A stretch of DNA of 64,000 nucleotides from Roseivivax sp. THAF197b. Lineage in GTDB: Bacteria > Pseudomonadota > Alphaproteobacteria > Rhodobacterales > Rhodobacteraceae. Under the pieces are notes generated by a model. It was not told the origin of the DNA and did no database searches. It was given only the letters and a program-made list of their open reading frames with translations. Both the position numbers and the translations under genes were made by a program. The first letter of the stretch is position 1. Every line of letters begins with the position of its first letter. The stretch is taken from the NCBI RefSeq assembly GCF_009363255.1, contig NZ_CP045318.1, positions 1,725,501 to 1,789,500 on the forward strand, read 5' to 3'. Shown one piece after another: positions 25,643 through 33,874 of the stretch.

Positions 25643-25968
25643 CAGATCAGTGCTCCGCCGCCGAAGGAGAAGAAGGAAAGAAAGAAACTCGAGGCCGCGA
25701 AAGCGATGGAAAGGCCGAAAACGATCTGCACCAGCCGCCGGAACCCGCCCGAACTGTCGCCAAAAGCCAGCGTCAGGCCCGTGACAATGATGATGATCAC
25801 GGCGACGATCTTGGCGACCGGGCCTTCGATCGACTCAAGGACGGATTGCAAGGGGGCTTCCCACGGCATGCCGGACCCGGCGGCGAGCGCCGGCTCAGGC
25901 AGGGCGAAGACGAGGAGGCCGAGGGCGGTTGCGCCAAGGGCTGTGCGAAAAGATGGCAGAAGGGTCAT
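25642..25968 (-). CDS. trbC: Conjugal pilin TrbC (VirB2-like)
   Basis: The major pilus subunit precursor has 108 residues with a long signal peptide ending PALA, then two hydrophobic helices separated by FGDSSGGFRR. The start overlaps the trbB stop (4 bp). Confidence 0.93.
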   Translation of the reverse strand: MTLLPSFRTALGATALGLLVFALPEPALAAGSGMPWEAPLQSVLESIEGPVAKIVAVIIIIVTGLTLAFGDSSGGFRRLVQIVFGLSIAFAASSFFLSFFSFGGGALI

Positions 25969-26948
25969 GGATGGCTTCCTTGTCTTGGTGTGAAAAGGGG
26001 GGTGAGGGCGTAATCGCCCGCGGCGGTCAGGCCGGTGACACGAGCAAGTTCGGACAGGCGACGCTCGGCGCCCCGTCCGGACAGAACGGCAATCAGGTCG
26101 ATGGTCTCTGCGATCAGCGCGCGGGGAACGGTGACCACTGCTTCCTGAATCAGCTGCTCGAGACGCCGAAGAGCGCCGATTGCGGTCCCGGCATGGATCG
26201 TGCCGATCCCGCCCGGATGGCCGGTGCCCCAGGCCTTGAGCAGATCGAGCGCTTCCGGCCCGCGCACCTCGCCGATGGGGATGCGATCAGGCCGCAGCCG
26301 CAGCGATGCGCGCACGAGATCGGACAGGCTCGCAACCCCGTCCTTGGTGCGAAGCGCCACGAGGTTCGGCGTCAGGCATTGCAGCTCACGCGTGTCCTCG
26401 ATCAGGACCACGCGGTCTGAGGTCTTGGCGACCTCCGCCAAGAGCGCATTGGTCAGGGTTGTCTTGCCGGTGGAGGTCCCGCCCGCGACAAGAATATTGG
26501 CCCGGCTGGTGACCGCGTCGCTCAGGTGACTAGCGGCGGCGGCGGAGAGGATGCCGCCGGAAACATAATCGTCGAGGGTGAACACCGCGACAGCAGGCTT
26601 GCGAATGGCAAAGGTGGGCGCGGAAACCACTGGGGGCAGCAAACCCTCGAAGCGCTCGCCGGTGTCTGGCAATTCAGCCGAAACACGCGGGGCCGCGGGA
26701 TGGACCTCCGCCCCGACGTGATGCGCGACAAGTCGGATGATGCGCTCGCCATCGGCGGGAGACAGCACCGCGCCTGTGTCGCTCAGCCCCCCTGCCAGCC
26801 GGTCAACCCAGAGCCGCCCGTCAGGGTTCAGCATCACCTCGACGACGCCCGCATCCTCGAGACAGGCCGCGATGCCAGGCCCAAGGGCGGTGCGCAACAT
26901 GCGTGCGCCGCGGGAAGACGTCTCGGTTTTGAAAGACGTAACGGTCAT
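25965..26948 (-). CDS. trbB: Conjugal transfer ATPase TrbB (VirB11-like)
   Basis: This is a hexameric traffic ATPase at the cytoplasmic base of the channel. It has 327 residues: Walker [12 protein letters not shown] (about residues 152-162), the Asp box LIEDTREL and Walker B/His box [14 protein letters not shown]. It is first in the trb operon. In related ICEs copG lies directly upstream; here about 6.9 kb of cargo separates them. The true start may be the Met of MLRTALGP at residue 17. Confidence 0.95.
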   Translation of the reverse strand: MTVTSFKTETSSRGARMLRTALGPGIAACLEDAGVVEVMLNPDGRLWVDRLAGGLSDTGAVLSPADGERIIRLVAHHVGAEVHPAAPRVSAELPDTGERFEGLLPPVVSAPTFAIRKPAVAVFTLDDYVSGGILSAAAASHLSDAVTSRANILVAGGTSTGKTTLTNALLAEVAKTSDRVVLIEDTRELQCLTPNLVALRTKDGVASLSDLVRASLRLRPDRIPIGEVRGPEALDLLKAWGTGHPGGIGTIHAGTAIGALRRLEQLIQEAVVTVPRALIAETIDLIAVLSGRGAERRLSELARVTGLTAAGDYALTPLFTPRQGSHP

Positions 26949-27349
26949 GGTTGGCCTCGCGATGGATCACGAGGCCGATCAAGAAGACCGTTATTGGCCT
27001 ACGGGCAACAGCTGTGAAGGCGTAGTAGGGGTGTGGTGCGTAAAGGCAGGGGGAGTGCGGGCGCAACCTTCGAGACGTCAAACCGCATTATAGCGGCCGT
27101 TCAGTTCTATCGCGGCGAATGCCGGCACAGAGCCCCCTTGGTTGCTTTCTGCGACGCAGCGAACGGCGGTTTTGCTGGGTGGCTGAAACCGTGCCAAATC
27201 TCATCAAATTTTGCACGGGTTTTGTGGAACAACTAAGCCATTGATATTTGGTGAGGCAACGCGGGCGTCCGAAAACGACCACTTTGGGCGAATAGGTTCT
27301 GGCAAGAAGTCTTTGCCCGCATCGCGCGAGCGCTACACGCAGTAGTCGA
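26949..27349. other. Gene-free stretch between trbB and the second metal cargo
   Basis: No open frame here is supported by composition or family. It presumably holds the promoter for the trb operon near 26960-27080. The left edge of the inserted cargo would be in this stretch; I found no clear terminal repeats by eye. Confidence 0.4.
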
Positions 27350-28285
27350 TCATCTGTTCCGTTCTTCACTACGCCCGCGCCCGCCGAACGCGGGCGGGTC
27401 GTCACAGGCATGGCGTGCGCATTCCAGCTCCAACGTGGTGTGCTCGATGTCGAAACGGTCCGCCAGTGCGGCCTTGATCCGGTCCTTGACCGCATCGGCG
27501 TCATTCCAGCGGCCCTCGGCGATGACGACATGCGCGTCCAGCGCCGCACGGTGTTCGTCCATTTGCCAGAAATGCGCGTGGTGGATGCCTGTCACACCGT
27601 CGATCCCGCGCACTGCTTCGAGAACGGCGTCCGTCTCGATCTCGTGTGGGGAGCCAAGCATCAGGATACGGATCACCGGGCCGATCTCGCGAAACGATTG
27701 CCAAATGATGTAGCCCGCGATCAGCACCGTCACGAGCGGGTCGATCAGCCGCCAGTCGTAGAGCAGGATTAGCGTCCCCGCGATGATCACCGCGACAGAG
27801 CCGAGCGCATCGGCGACGTTGTGTAGAAAGGCAGCGCGGATGTTCACGCTGGATTTGGACATGGCGTAGGTCAGCGCGGCTGTCACAGCGTCCACGATCA
27901 GTGCAATACCGGCGATGATAACAATCAGCCAGCCCTCAACAGGCTGCGGATCGGCAAAGCGCATCGCGGCCTCGTAGAGCAAGTAGAGGCCGATCACGAT
28001 TAGTGTGGTGTAGTTGATGAGCGCCGCGACGACCTCGACCCGCCCATAGCCGAAGGTCATCTCCGCGTCCCGTGGCCGTCGCGCGATCTTGCGCGCGCCG
28101 AAAGCGATGATGAGCGAGATCGCATCGGAAAAGTTGTGCAACGCGTCCGCGATCAGCGCGAGCGAGCCGGAGATGACGCCACCGACAATTTGCGCGACCG
28201 TCAGACCCATGTTGACCGCGATGGCGGCGAAGACCCGGCGGTCGCCCGCCTCGGGATCGACGTGATGATTATGGCCGTGCCCCAT
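27350..28285 (-). CDS. Cation diffusion facilitator (CzcD/ZitB type), copy 2
   Basis: This metal/proton antiporter has 311 residues. The N-terminus is His-rich (MGHGHNHHVDPEAGDRR), helix 2 has ADALHNFSD, helix 5 has FLHNVAD, and the cytoplasmic domain has HHAHFWQMDEHRAALDAHV. It is strongly related to the CDF at 15669-16634, so the two arose by duplication or repeat acquisition. It is divergent from merR copy 2 across a MerR-type promoter at 28321-28351. Confidence 0.92.
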   Translation of the reverse strand: MGHGHNHHVDPEAGDRRVFAAIAVNMGLTVAQIVGGVISGSLALIADALHNFSDAISLIIAFGARKIARRPRDAEMTFGYGRVEVVAALINYTTLIVIGLYLLYEAAMRFADPQPVEGWLIVIIAGIALIVDAVTAALTYAMSKSSVNIRAAFLHNVADALGSVAVIIAGTLILLYDWRLIDPLVTVLIAGYIIWQSFREIGPVIRILMLGSPHEIETDAVLEAVRGIDGVTGIHHAHFWQMDEHRAALDAHVVIAEGRWNDADAVKDRIKAALADRFDIEHTTLELECARHACDDPPAFGGRGRSEERNR

Positions 28286-28320
28286 GCCTGCGGCTCCTTT
28301 CGATTCGTATCGTTTCAGTG

Positions 28321-28351
28321 TAGATACGATCTACAGCGACTGTAGGTTCAA
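28321..28351 (-). promoter_or_regulatory. MerR-type promoter/operator for CDF copy 2
   Basis: Minus strand: TTGAAC (28351-28346), 19 bp containing the dyad CTACAGTCGCTGTAG, then TATCTA (28326-28321). It lies between the divergent CDF (start 28285) and merR (start 28360) and ends only 9 bp before the merR start. Confidence 0.75.
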
Positions 28352-28359
28352 GGGGCGGC

Positions 28360-28815
28360 ATGAAGGAATATTCCATCGGGCAGATGTCGCGCCAGACGGG
28401 CGTGAAGGTGACGACGATCCGCTACTACGAGAGCCGGGGCCTGATCCCGTCTCCGGCTCGCACCGAAGGCGGACAAAGGCGCTACGATGAAGCGGCGCTC
28501 GAACGGCTCGCCTTCCTGCGCCACTCACGGGAACTGGGCTTCGGTCTAGATGACATCGCCGATCTGATGGCCTTGGCCGAAGCCCCATCCGAGGACTGCG
28601 CACCTGCCCATGAGATCGCGCGCAAGCAGCTCGCAGCGGTGGACCGGCGCATGACCATTCTCGCGCAGCTTCGGGAAGAACTTGTGCGGATGGCCCATGT
28701 GGAGGATCCGGGTCATGCCGGGGAGTGCCGCGTGATCGAAGTGCTAGGAAATCACCGGCTCTGTATGGGAACGCATGACCTGTCGGACGCCAGCGCAAAT
28801 TTATCCGACAACTAA
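28360..28815 (+). CDS. MerR-family metal-responsive regulator, copy 2
   Basis: The protein has 151 residues: an HTH (EYSIGQMSRQTGVKVTTIRYY) and dimerisation helix with Cys80. The C-terminal loop has His113, Asp116, His119 and Cys123, then Cys135. The loop Cys that copy 1 has at 113 is Glu115 here, so the ligand set differs: two thiolates plus His/acid rather than three thiolates. This would favour Zn or Co over Pb/Cd, an inference from family. Its ATG lies directly after the MerR-type promoter of the divergent CDF, its likely target. Confidence 0.9.
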   Translation: MKEYSIGQMSRQTGVKVTTIRYYESRGLIPSPARTEGGQRRYDEAALERLAFLRHSRELGFGLDDIADLMALAEAPSEDCAPAHEIARKQLAAVDRRMTILAQLREELVRMAHVEDPGHAGECRVIEVLGNHRLCMGTHDLSDASANLSDN

Positions 28816-28939
28816 GCGAAGTTCAGCGATAGGGATTCGCCAAAACCCAACCGTGTCTGTCACCGGCGATATCGACCATTTTTGACAACGACCACACAAA
28901 ACGGGTTGATTGGGCTTGGGCGAAAGATTTTGAAACCCC

Positions 28940-28970
28940 TTGAAGCTCTAATGGCTAGAGGCCCTATGTT
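28940..28970 (+). promoter_or_regulatory. MerR-type promoter/operator for DUF411 copy 2
   Basis: TTGAAG (28940-28945), 19 bp containing CTCTAATGGCTAGAGG, then TATGTT (28965-28970). The dyad CTCTA/TAGAG is nearly perfect. The DUF411 start is about 90 bp downstream. Confidence 0.75.
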
Positions 28971-29061
28971 GCGCGTAGATGAGGAGAAAGCGACATTAGC
29001 GACCGCAGCATCTTATGCGGGCGGATCAAAGCTGTCGGATAATCAAATCGGAGAAAACACT

Positions 29062-29532
29062 ATGCCACACCTCAACCGTCGCACCCTGCTTTTGGGCGCT
29101 TCCAGCATGGCGGCCCTTACCCCGCTTCCGGGCCTCGCCCAAGGCGTCCCTGCCATCCACGTCCTGAGGGACCGGAACTGTGGCTGCTGCGAAGCCTGGG
29201 TTAGCATCCTGCAGGCCGATGGCTTTGCGGTTACGACCGAAGCCAGCTATGGCACGCTGCTGATCCGGCACAAACTTGACAATGGCATCCCTCAAGAGAT
29301 GATCTCCTGCCACACCGGAGAAACTGACGGATATTTCATCGAAGGCCACGTCCCGCCCGCCGACATCCGAAGGCTACTGCTTGAACGCCCCGATGCAGTT
29401 GGCCTCGCCGTACCCGGCATGCCGTATGGTTCACCCGGTATGGGACCAGAAGACAACCGCGAGGCCTACGAAGTTTTCCTGATCCGCCGCGATGGTAGCA
29501 CAGAGATTTTTAATAGCTACGAAGCCGCCTGA
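29062..29532 (+). CDS. DUF411 periplasmic metal-binding protein, copy 2
   Basis: The protein has 156 residues starting MPHLNRRTLLLGASSMAAL, a twin-arginine-like leader (NRRTLLLG), unlike the Sec-type leader of copy 1. The core is conserved: NCGCCEAW, ISCHTGE, GYFIEGHVPPADI and VPGMPYGSPGM. The start at 29062 has GGAG upstream; the frame is open back to 28882 but would cross the promoter. A Tat leader implies export of a folded, possibly cofactor-loaded protein. Confidence 0.85.
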   Translation: MPHLNRRTLLLGASSMAALTPLPGLAQGVPAIHVLRDRNCGCCEAWVSILQADGFAVTTEASYGTLLIRHKLDNGIPQEMISCHTGETDGYFIEGHVPPADIRRLLLERPDAVGLAVPGMPYGSPGMGPEDNREAYEVFLIRRDGSTEIFNSYEAA

Positions 29533-29719
29533 CTCGCTCTGTTCGTTGACACGAGACGAAGGAGACGGCCGGATACTATTGAATGATCAGGGCGCGACAA
29601 CCGGGAACACGGGGGGTTATCTTCACCGTACAAGGTTGGGTGCCCCGAGTGATGTGTGCTTCAGGCAGGGAGCACTGAACGTCAGTCCGATATGTCCAAG
29701 TCTTTCAGGTGGGAGCAAC

Positions 29720-29854
29720 ATGCAGCGAAAGTACGCTTTGGATGATGCCTCCGAAAAAGTCGGCATGTGCTGCAAACCGGACACCGAGAAGCGCCAATCC
29801 CGTCTTCTTGGCACTGCAGTGCAATTCAGCCCTGGCGAAAACAGTCTAAGCTGA
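29720..29854 (+). CDS. Possible 44-residue peptide with a CC motif
   Basis: The ATG at 29720 has GGGAG 6 bp upstream. The peptide reads MQRKYALDDASEKVG, then MCCKPDTEKRQ, to a stop at 29854. The Cys pair could bind metal, and the peptide lies between two metal genes, but there is no family match and no other support. The rest of 29533-29868 holds nothing recognisable. Confidence 0.22.
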   Translation: MQRKYALDDASEKVGMCCKPDTEKRQSRLLGTAVQFSPGENSLS

Positions 29855-29868
29855 CTGATAACGACGGC

Positions 29869-30225
29869 TTATGTCCCGTGATAATTGTCGCATGCCTCAA
29901 CACCCTCTGCGACCACATCGAGTAGTGCGTCTACATCACTCAAAAGGGCTTTTATGCGTGGACTGCTGATACGGTAGCGGATGAAGCGTCCATCACGGTC
30001 ACCGTTGACTAGACCGCACTCCTGGAGGCATCGCAAATGGTTGGATACGTTTGGTTGTGACAGTTTTGTGCGCTCGACGAGTTCGTGAACGACCAGCGGC
30101 CCCTCGCACAGAGTACCGAGAATGGCCAAGCGGCTTGGGTCGGCAAAGCCGCGCAACAGTTTTGCGCGTTGTTCGATGGTACTGGCCTTGTGGTCAGCAA
30201 CGAGTTGCGTCATATCATTACTCAC
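29869..30225 (-). CDS. ArsR/SmtB-family metalloregulator
   Basis: This is a winged-helix repressor released by metal. It has 118 residues: KLLRGFADPSRLAILGTLCEG, HELVERTKLSQPNVSNHLRCLQ as recognition helix, and GDRDGRFIRYRIS as wing. Cys in LCEG, LRCLQECG and VEACDNYHG near the C-terminus are candidate ligands, a pattern seen in CmtR/CadC-like Cd/Pb sensors. The start is GTG at 30225 or ATG at 30213; both lie inside an inverted repeat. It is divergent from the HMA-CDF transporter, its probable target. Confidence 0.88.
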   Translation of the reverse strand: MSNDMTQLVADHKASTIEQRAKLLRGFADPSRLAILGTLCEGPLVVHELVERTKLSQPNVSNHLRCLQECGLVNGDRDGRFIRYRISSPRIKALLSDVDALLDVVAEGVEACDNYHGT

Positions 30226-30231
30226 TGATAT
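30212..30231. promoter_or_regulatory. Inverted repeat, likely ArsR operator
   Basis: ATATCA-N8-TGATAT overlaps the arsR start and lies about 40 bp before the divergent HMA-CDF gene. Length and AT-rich arms fit ArsR/SmtB operators. Confidence 0.55.
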
Positions 30232-30269
30232 ATTTTGCTTTGTTCAACTTTAGCAGGAGAACCGCGACA

Positions 30270-31118
30270 ATGGCCAACGCAGAAAGCGCAATCTCAGATG
30301 CCCCATCCTTTCGATACCGGGTTTCCGGCATGGATTGCGCCAAGGATGCGGCCCAGATCGAACGGGCTGCGCAGTCTGCCGGGGTCGCGCCCGACGCGGT
30401 GAAAGTGTCGGCGGCGACCCATATCATGACACTGAAGGCTCCCGAAGCGCGCTTGCCGGAGATCGAAAAAGCCGTCGAAACGACCGGCTATGGCTTTGAT
30501 CGGATTGAAAGCGACGAAGACATGCGGCAGAGCGCAGCTCACCAGGACCCGGGCTATCGCCGCGCGCTCTGGATCGTCGTGATCTTGAACGTGGGTTACG
30601 GCGTTCTTGAAATGATTGGAGGCTTCATTGCCGGATCACAGGCCGTAAAGGCCGACGCGCTGGATTTTATTGGTGATGGCGCGATCACCTTCCTCGGCCT
30701 GCTGGCCATCGGTTGGAGTCTTCTCTGGCGGGCGCGGTCGGCCCTGATCCAAGGCATCTTCCTTGCCCTGCTCGGTCTTGGCGTCTTTGGGACAACCATC
30801 ATGCGGGCATTCGAGCCGACAACCCCAGACGCCACGCTGATGGGGCTTCTGGGCCTGATTGCTCTTGTGATCAATGTCATCTCCGTGCTGCCGTTGCTGC
30901 ATTACCGGAAGGGGGACGCGAACATGCGTGCCGTCTGGCTGTTCTCGCGCAACGACGCCATTGGCAATGCGGCAGTCGTTGTCGCGGCCGGTCTGGTGGT
31001 TTGGCTGGGTAGCGCGTGGCCCGACCTCATTGTCGCCTTCGGCATCGCCGGGTTATTCCTGCATTCTTCCTGGTCGATCATCCGCGACGCGCGGTCCGAT
31101 CTGAAGGCGGCGGCATGA
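30270..31118 (+). CDS. Fusion of an HMA-like metal-binding domain to a short CDF-type transporter
   Basis: The protein has 282 residues. Residues 1-85 form a heavy-metal-associated-like domain with SGMDCAKDAAQIERAA (one Cys, MDCAKD instead of MxCxxC) and the GYGFDRI end strand. Residues 92-275 are a six-helix CDF membrane domain with DALDFIGDG in helix 2 and SRNDAIGNAA in helix 5, without the normal C-terminal domain. In effect the metal-sensing domain has moved to the N-terminus. AGGAG precedes the start. It is divergent from arsR and overlaps lspA copy 2 by 4 bp. A soft divalent metal exporter is likely. Confidence 0.82.
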   Translation: MANAESAISDAPSFRYRVSGMDCAKDAAQIERAAQSAGVAPDAVKVSAATHIMTLKAPEARLPEIEKAVETTGYGFDRIESDEDMRQSAAHQDPGYRRALWIVVILNVGYGVLEMIGGFIAGSQAVKADALDFIGDGAITFLGLLAIGWSLLWRARSALIQGIFLALLGLGVFGTTIMRAFEPTTPDATLMGLLGLIALVINVISVLPLLHYRKGDANMRAVWLFSRNDAIGNAAVVVAAGLVVWLGSAWPDLIVAFGIAGLFLHSSWSIIRDARSDLKAAA

Positions 31119-31624
31119 ACAACCGCGTTCTGGGTGGGCTCTGTGCGATTGCAGCTTTCGGTTTCGATCAGGGCACCAAGGCGCTTGCCCTGAACACCCC
31201 GGCGCTTGAGAACGGGGTCGAGGTTCTGCCCTTTCTCAACCTCGTGCGGGTTTTGAACGATGGGGTCAGCTTCGGTATGCTCGGCGGGGTCGTACCCTGG
31301 TGGGGTCTGGTCGCACTTGCTGCCGTGGTCGTGGCATGGCTGCTGATCTGGCTATGGAAGGCTCCGGACGGGCTGATAGGTGCGGCGCTCGGTCTGATCA
31401 TCGGAGGCGCGCTTGGCAATATCCTTGACCGTCTGCGCTATCAGGCCGTCCCTGACTTTCTCGACTTCCATTACGGGTCATACCACTGGCCGTCCTTCAA
31501 CTTGGCTGACGTGGCGATCTTTTGTGGGGCAGCATTGCTGTTCTGGGACAGCTTTCGCACCTCGAAAGTCAGGCCGGAAAATCGGGAACAAGACAATCGC
31601 AAGGGAGATGTCACGGGGGGATAA
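31115..31624 (+). CDS. lspA: Signal peptidase II, copy 2
   Basis: The protein has 169 residues with FDQGTKALAL, LNDGVSFGMLGG, GGALGNILDRLRY and PSFNLADVA, so both catalytic Asp are present. It is clearly related to copy 1 (7817-8290) but has a longer charged C-terminal tail. The start at 31115 overlaps the HMA-CDF stop (ATGA), so a lipoprotein-processing enzyme is coupled to a metal transporter, as with pbrC in lead operons. Confidence 0.92.
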   Translation: MNNRVLGGLCAIAAFGFDQGTKALALNTPALENGVEVLPFLNLVRVLNDGVSFGMLGGVVPWWGLVALAAVVVAWLLIWLWKAPDGLIGAALGLIIGGALGNILDRLRYQAVPDFLDFHYGSYHWPSFNLADVAIFCGAALLFWDSFRTSKVRPENREQDNRKGDVTGG

Positions 31625-31661
31625 CAGCTAACAGGCAAAGAACTTTGGGAGGGAATTCGGC

Positions 31662-32183
31662 TTGAGATTTTTGGATTGGATTGACCGTGGCATTCGCGGC
31701 ATCGGCGTCGTGACTGCGTGGCTGACAGTTGTTTCGATTGCTGCTTATGGCGCGCTTCAGATGCTGGATCGCAAGCTACAACTTGGCGTGTCGAGCTATT
31801 TGCCGGACCTGTCCACGTCACTGCTGTTCATCCTAATTTTCTTGACCTTTGGGTATACCTATCTGCGCGACGGTCACGTGCGCGTTGATGTTCTTCGCAG
31901 GCATTGGTCCCCGCGCCGCATTGCGTGGATCGAACTGATAGGTGGCCTATTTGTCCTTCTGCCGCTCGCCGCCATCCTAACCTACTACGGGTGGGACGGT
32001 TTAATGCGCACCACGAGATATGCGGAAACCCAATTGTGGGCACAACGCATTGCCGGGGTCATCGGCCCTATCCTACTGGCTCTTGCAGGGGTGATCGTAG
32101 CCCTGCGCAACATCGCCTTTTTAGCAGGGAAACGCGCGCAGGGCGCACCGGAACAATCGAGCGGATTGCACAGTGGCGAGTGA
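31662..32183 (+). CDS. dctQ: TRAP transporter small permease (DctQ)
   Basis: The protein has 173 residues with four helices and the DctQ pattern DGHVRVDVLRRHWSPRRIAWIE. It starts at a TTG (31662), with GGGAGG 8-9 bp upstream, and overlaps dctM by 11 bp. TRAP systems need a periplasmic substrate-binding DctP; none is encoded nearby. Confidence 0.88.
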   Translation: MRFLDWIDRGIRGIGVVTAWLTVVSIAAYGALQMLDRKLQLGVSSYLPDLSTSLLFILIFLTFGYTYLRDGHVRVDVLRRHWSPRRIAWIELIGGLFVLLPLAAILTYYGWDGLMRTTRYAETQLWAQRIAGVIGPILLALAGVIVALRNIAFLAGKRAQGAPEQSSGLHSGE

Positions 32184-33546
32184 AGTCCTCACCGTCGCCA
32201 TGCTAGTCGTGATGGCCATCGGGGTCTTCAGCGGCTTTCCGGTGGCTCTGGTCCTCGCAGGGACAGGCTTTTTGGGATTTGTGGCTGCGGTCTGGGTGGG
32301 GATCACTGATTTCCAGCACCTTGGATTGATCTACCTGCGGGCCCGTGGCGTACTCACCAATGAAGCCGTCCAGTTTACCAGCGTTCCGATGCTGATTTTT
32401 CTTGGCTTGGTTTTGAACGCCAGCGGGATTGCCGAAACCATGTTCCGCTTGCTGGGGCGCCTTCTGACAGCGGTTCCGGGCCGCTTTGCTATTGCGACCC
32501 TGCTTATCGGCCTCGTACTCGCGCCAGCCGCCGGGGTGATCGGCGCATCCGTAATCACCGTGGCTCTGGTGGCCTATACGCCGATGATGGCCTCCGGCTA
32601 CGCCCCGCGAACTGCGGGTGCAGCGGTCGCGGCTTCGGGCGCACTGGGCGTCGTGTTTCCGCCAGCCGTGATGCTGTTCTTCATTTCGAACGTGTTCTAC
32701 CTGCGCATTGGATTGATGTACGTCGCTCTCATCGTGCCCGTTCTTCTGATGGTCATGGCCTTCGCGATTTACTTTGCTGTCACCTTGCGAAAAACCGTCG
32801 AAATCCCATTGGACGCACCAAAAACAAATCTTGGGTCAGACCTCTTGTTCGTGTTCGCTTCTGTAGCTGTTATCGCATCCATTCCGCTCAGCATTATTCT
32901 GGGTCTTGCGACACTCTCAGAGGCCGCTGGCGTAGGGGTGTTTGGCGCGCTGTTGGTTGCGCTGGTGCGAAAGCGTTTGTCTTTCTCATCATTGAACTCT
33001 GTCACGGTGCAGACAAGTACGATGACATCCATGGTCTTCTTCATTGTCCTCGGCGCATCGGTATTCTCGCTGAGTTTCCACCTAGTTGGTGGACCAGATG
33101 TCATCTTCGACTGGATATCCGCTTTCGATCTCACTCGGTGGGAACTGCTAGCGATGCTCCTTGGCGTGATCATCATACTTGGGTTTGTCTTTGACTGGAT
33201 CGAGGTGCTACTGGTCTTTGTACCCGTGCTGATGCCGATCTTTTCAGAGCTCGATTTCGCGGATCACGTCGGCTCTGCCTACTTTGCGCAAATCTGGATC
33301 GCTGGCCTTATTGCCTTGGCCCTGCAGACGTCTTTTCTGACGCCACCCTTCGGCTACGCCCTTTTCTTTGCCAAGATGGCGGCACCGAAGGGTATCAACC
33401 TTTCCGATATCTATCGCGGCGCGGTCCCTCTTGTAGCCATTGAGATTGTATTGATCTCAGCGCTGATCTCGTTCCCTCAGCTTATCACCTGGCTGCCTGA
33501 AATGTCCCTTGGGTCTGAAGATGTGCCGCAGCTGATCGAACGGTGA
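32173..33546 (+). CDS. dctM: TRAP transporter large permease (DctM)
   Basis: The Na+-driven transport subunit for organic acids has 457 residues and about twelve helices, with typical motifs GFPVALVLAGTGFLGF, PAAGVIGASVITVAL and LTPPFGYALFF. GTG start. It is the last gene of the second cargo; the 330 bp after it up to copG contain only unsupported short open frames. Substrate is unknown without DctP. Confidence 0.92.
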   Translation: MASEVLTVAMLVVMAIGVFSGFPVALVLAGTGFLGFVAAVWVGITDFQHLGLIYLRARGVLTNEAVQFTSVPMLIFLGLVLNASGIAETMFRLLGRLLTAVPGRFAIATLLIGLVLAPAAGVIGASVITVALVAYTPMMASGYAPRTAGAAVAASGALGVVFPPAVMLFFISNVFYLRIGLMYVALIVPVLLMVMAFAIYFAVTLRKTVEIPLDAPKTNLGSDLLFVFASVAVIASIPLSIILGLATLSEAAGVGVFGALLVALVRKRLSFSSLNSVTVQTSTMTSMVFFIVLGASVFSLSFHLVGGPDVIFDWISAFDLTRWELLAMLLGVIIILGFVFDWIEVLLVFVPVLMPIFSELDFADHVGSAYFAQIWIAGLIALALQTSFLTPPFGYALFFAKMAAPKGINLSDIYRGAVPLVAIEIVLISALISFPQLITWLPEMSLGSEDVPQLIER

Positions 33547-33874
33547 TAGATGTTGCCTGCAGCGGGGGCGGACATTGCTCCAAACCTACCAGATTGCCAC
33601 ATCAGCGCGAACGTCCGTTCCTTCACGAAGCTCCATTTTCGTATGCTGTCTCGATGCGCCGTTCCTCAAACGCCAGCCGAACGTAGGGGTGGCTCGAAGA
33701 TCGCAACGATGGACATAACACCCATTCTTGGAAATTGCCCCCCCAAAGGGGCCATTGGCGCGCTTGCAGCGAAAGCACACTTTGTCCGCACAAGCGACGT
33801 TGGTAACCGACGCTAGGAACAACCGCTTTGCTCTGTCGAGAGGCGCGAAAGATCGCTTGTGTCTCGGTTGCCCC
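33547..33874. other. Gene-free stretch between dctM and copG
   Basis: Two opposing short open frames (33550-33816 plus, 33586-33822 minus) overlap almost fully; neither has a ribosome binding site or a recognisable family. This is where the right edge of the cargo inserted into the conjugation module should lie. Confidence 0.4.

Noticed and set aside
33550..33822. Two opposing short open frames after dctM
   Set aside because: They overlap almost completely, lack ribosome binding sites and resemble no family.
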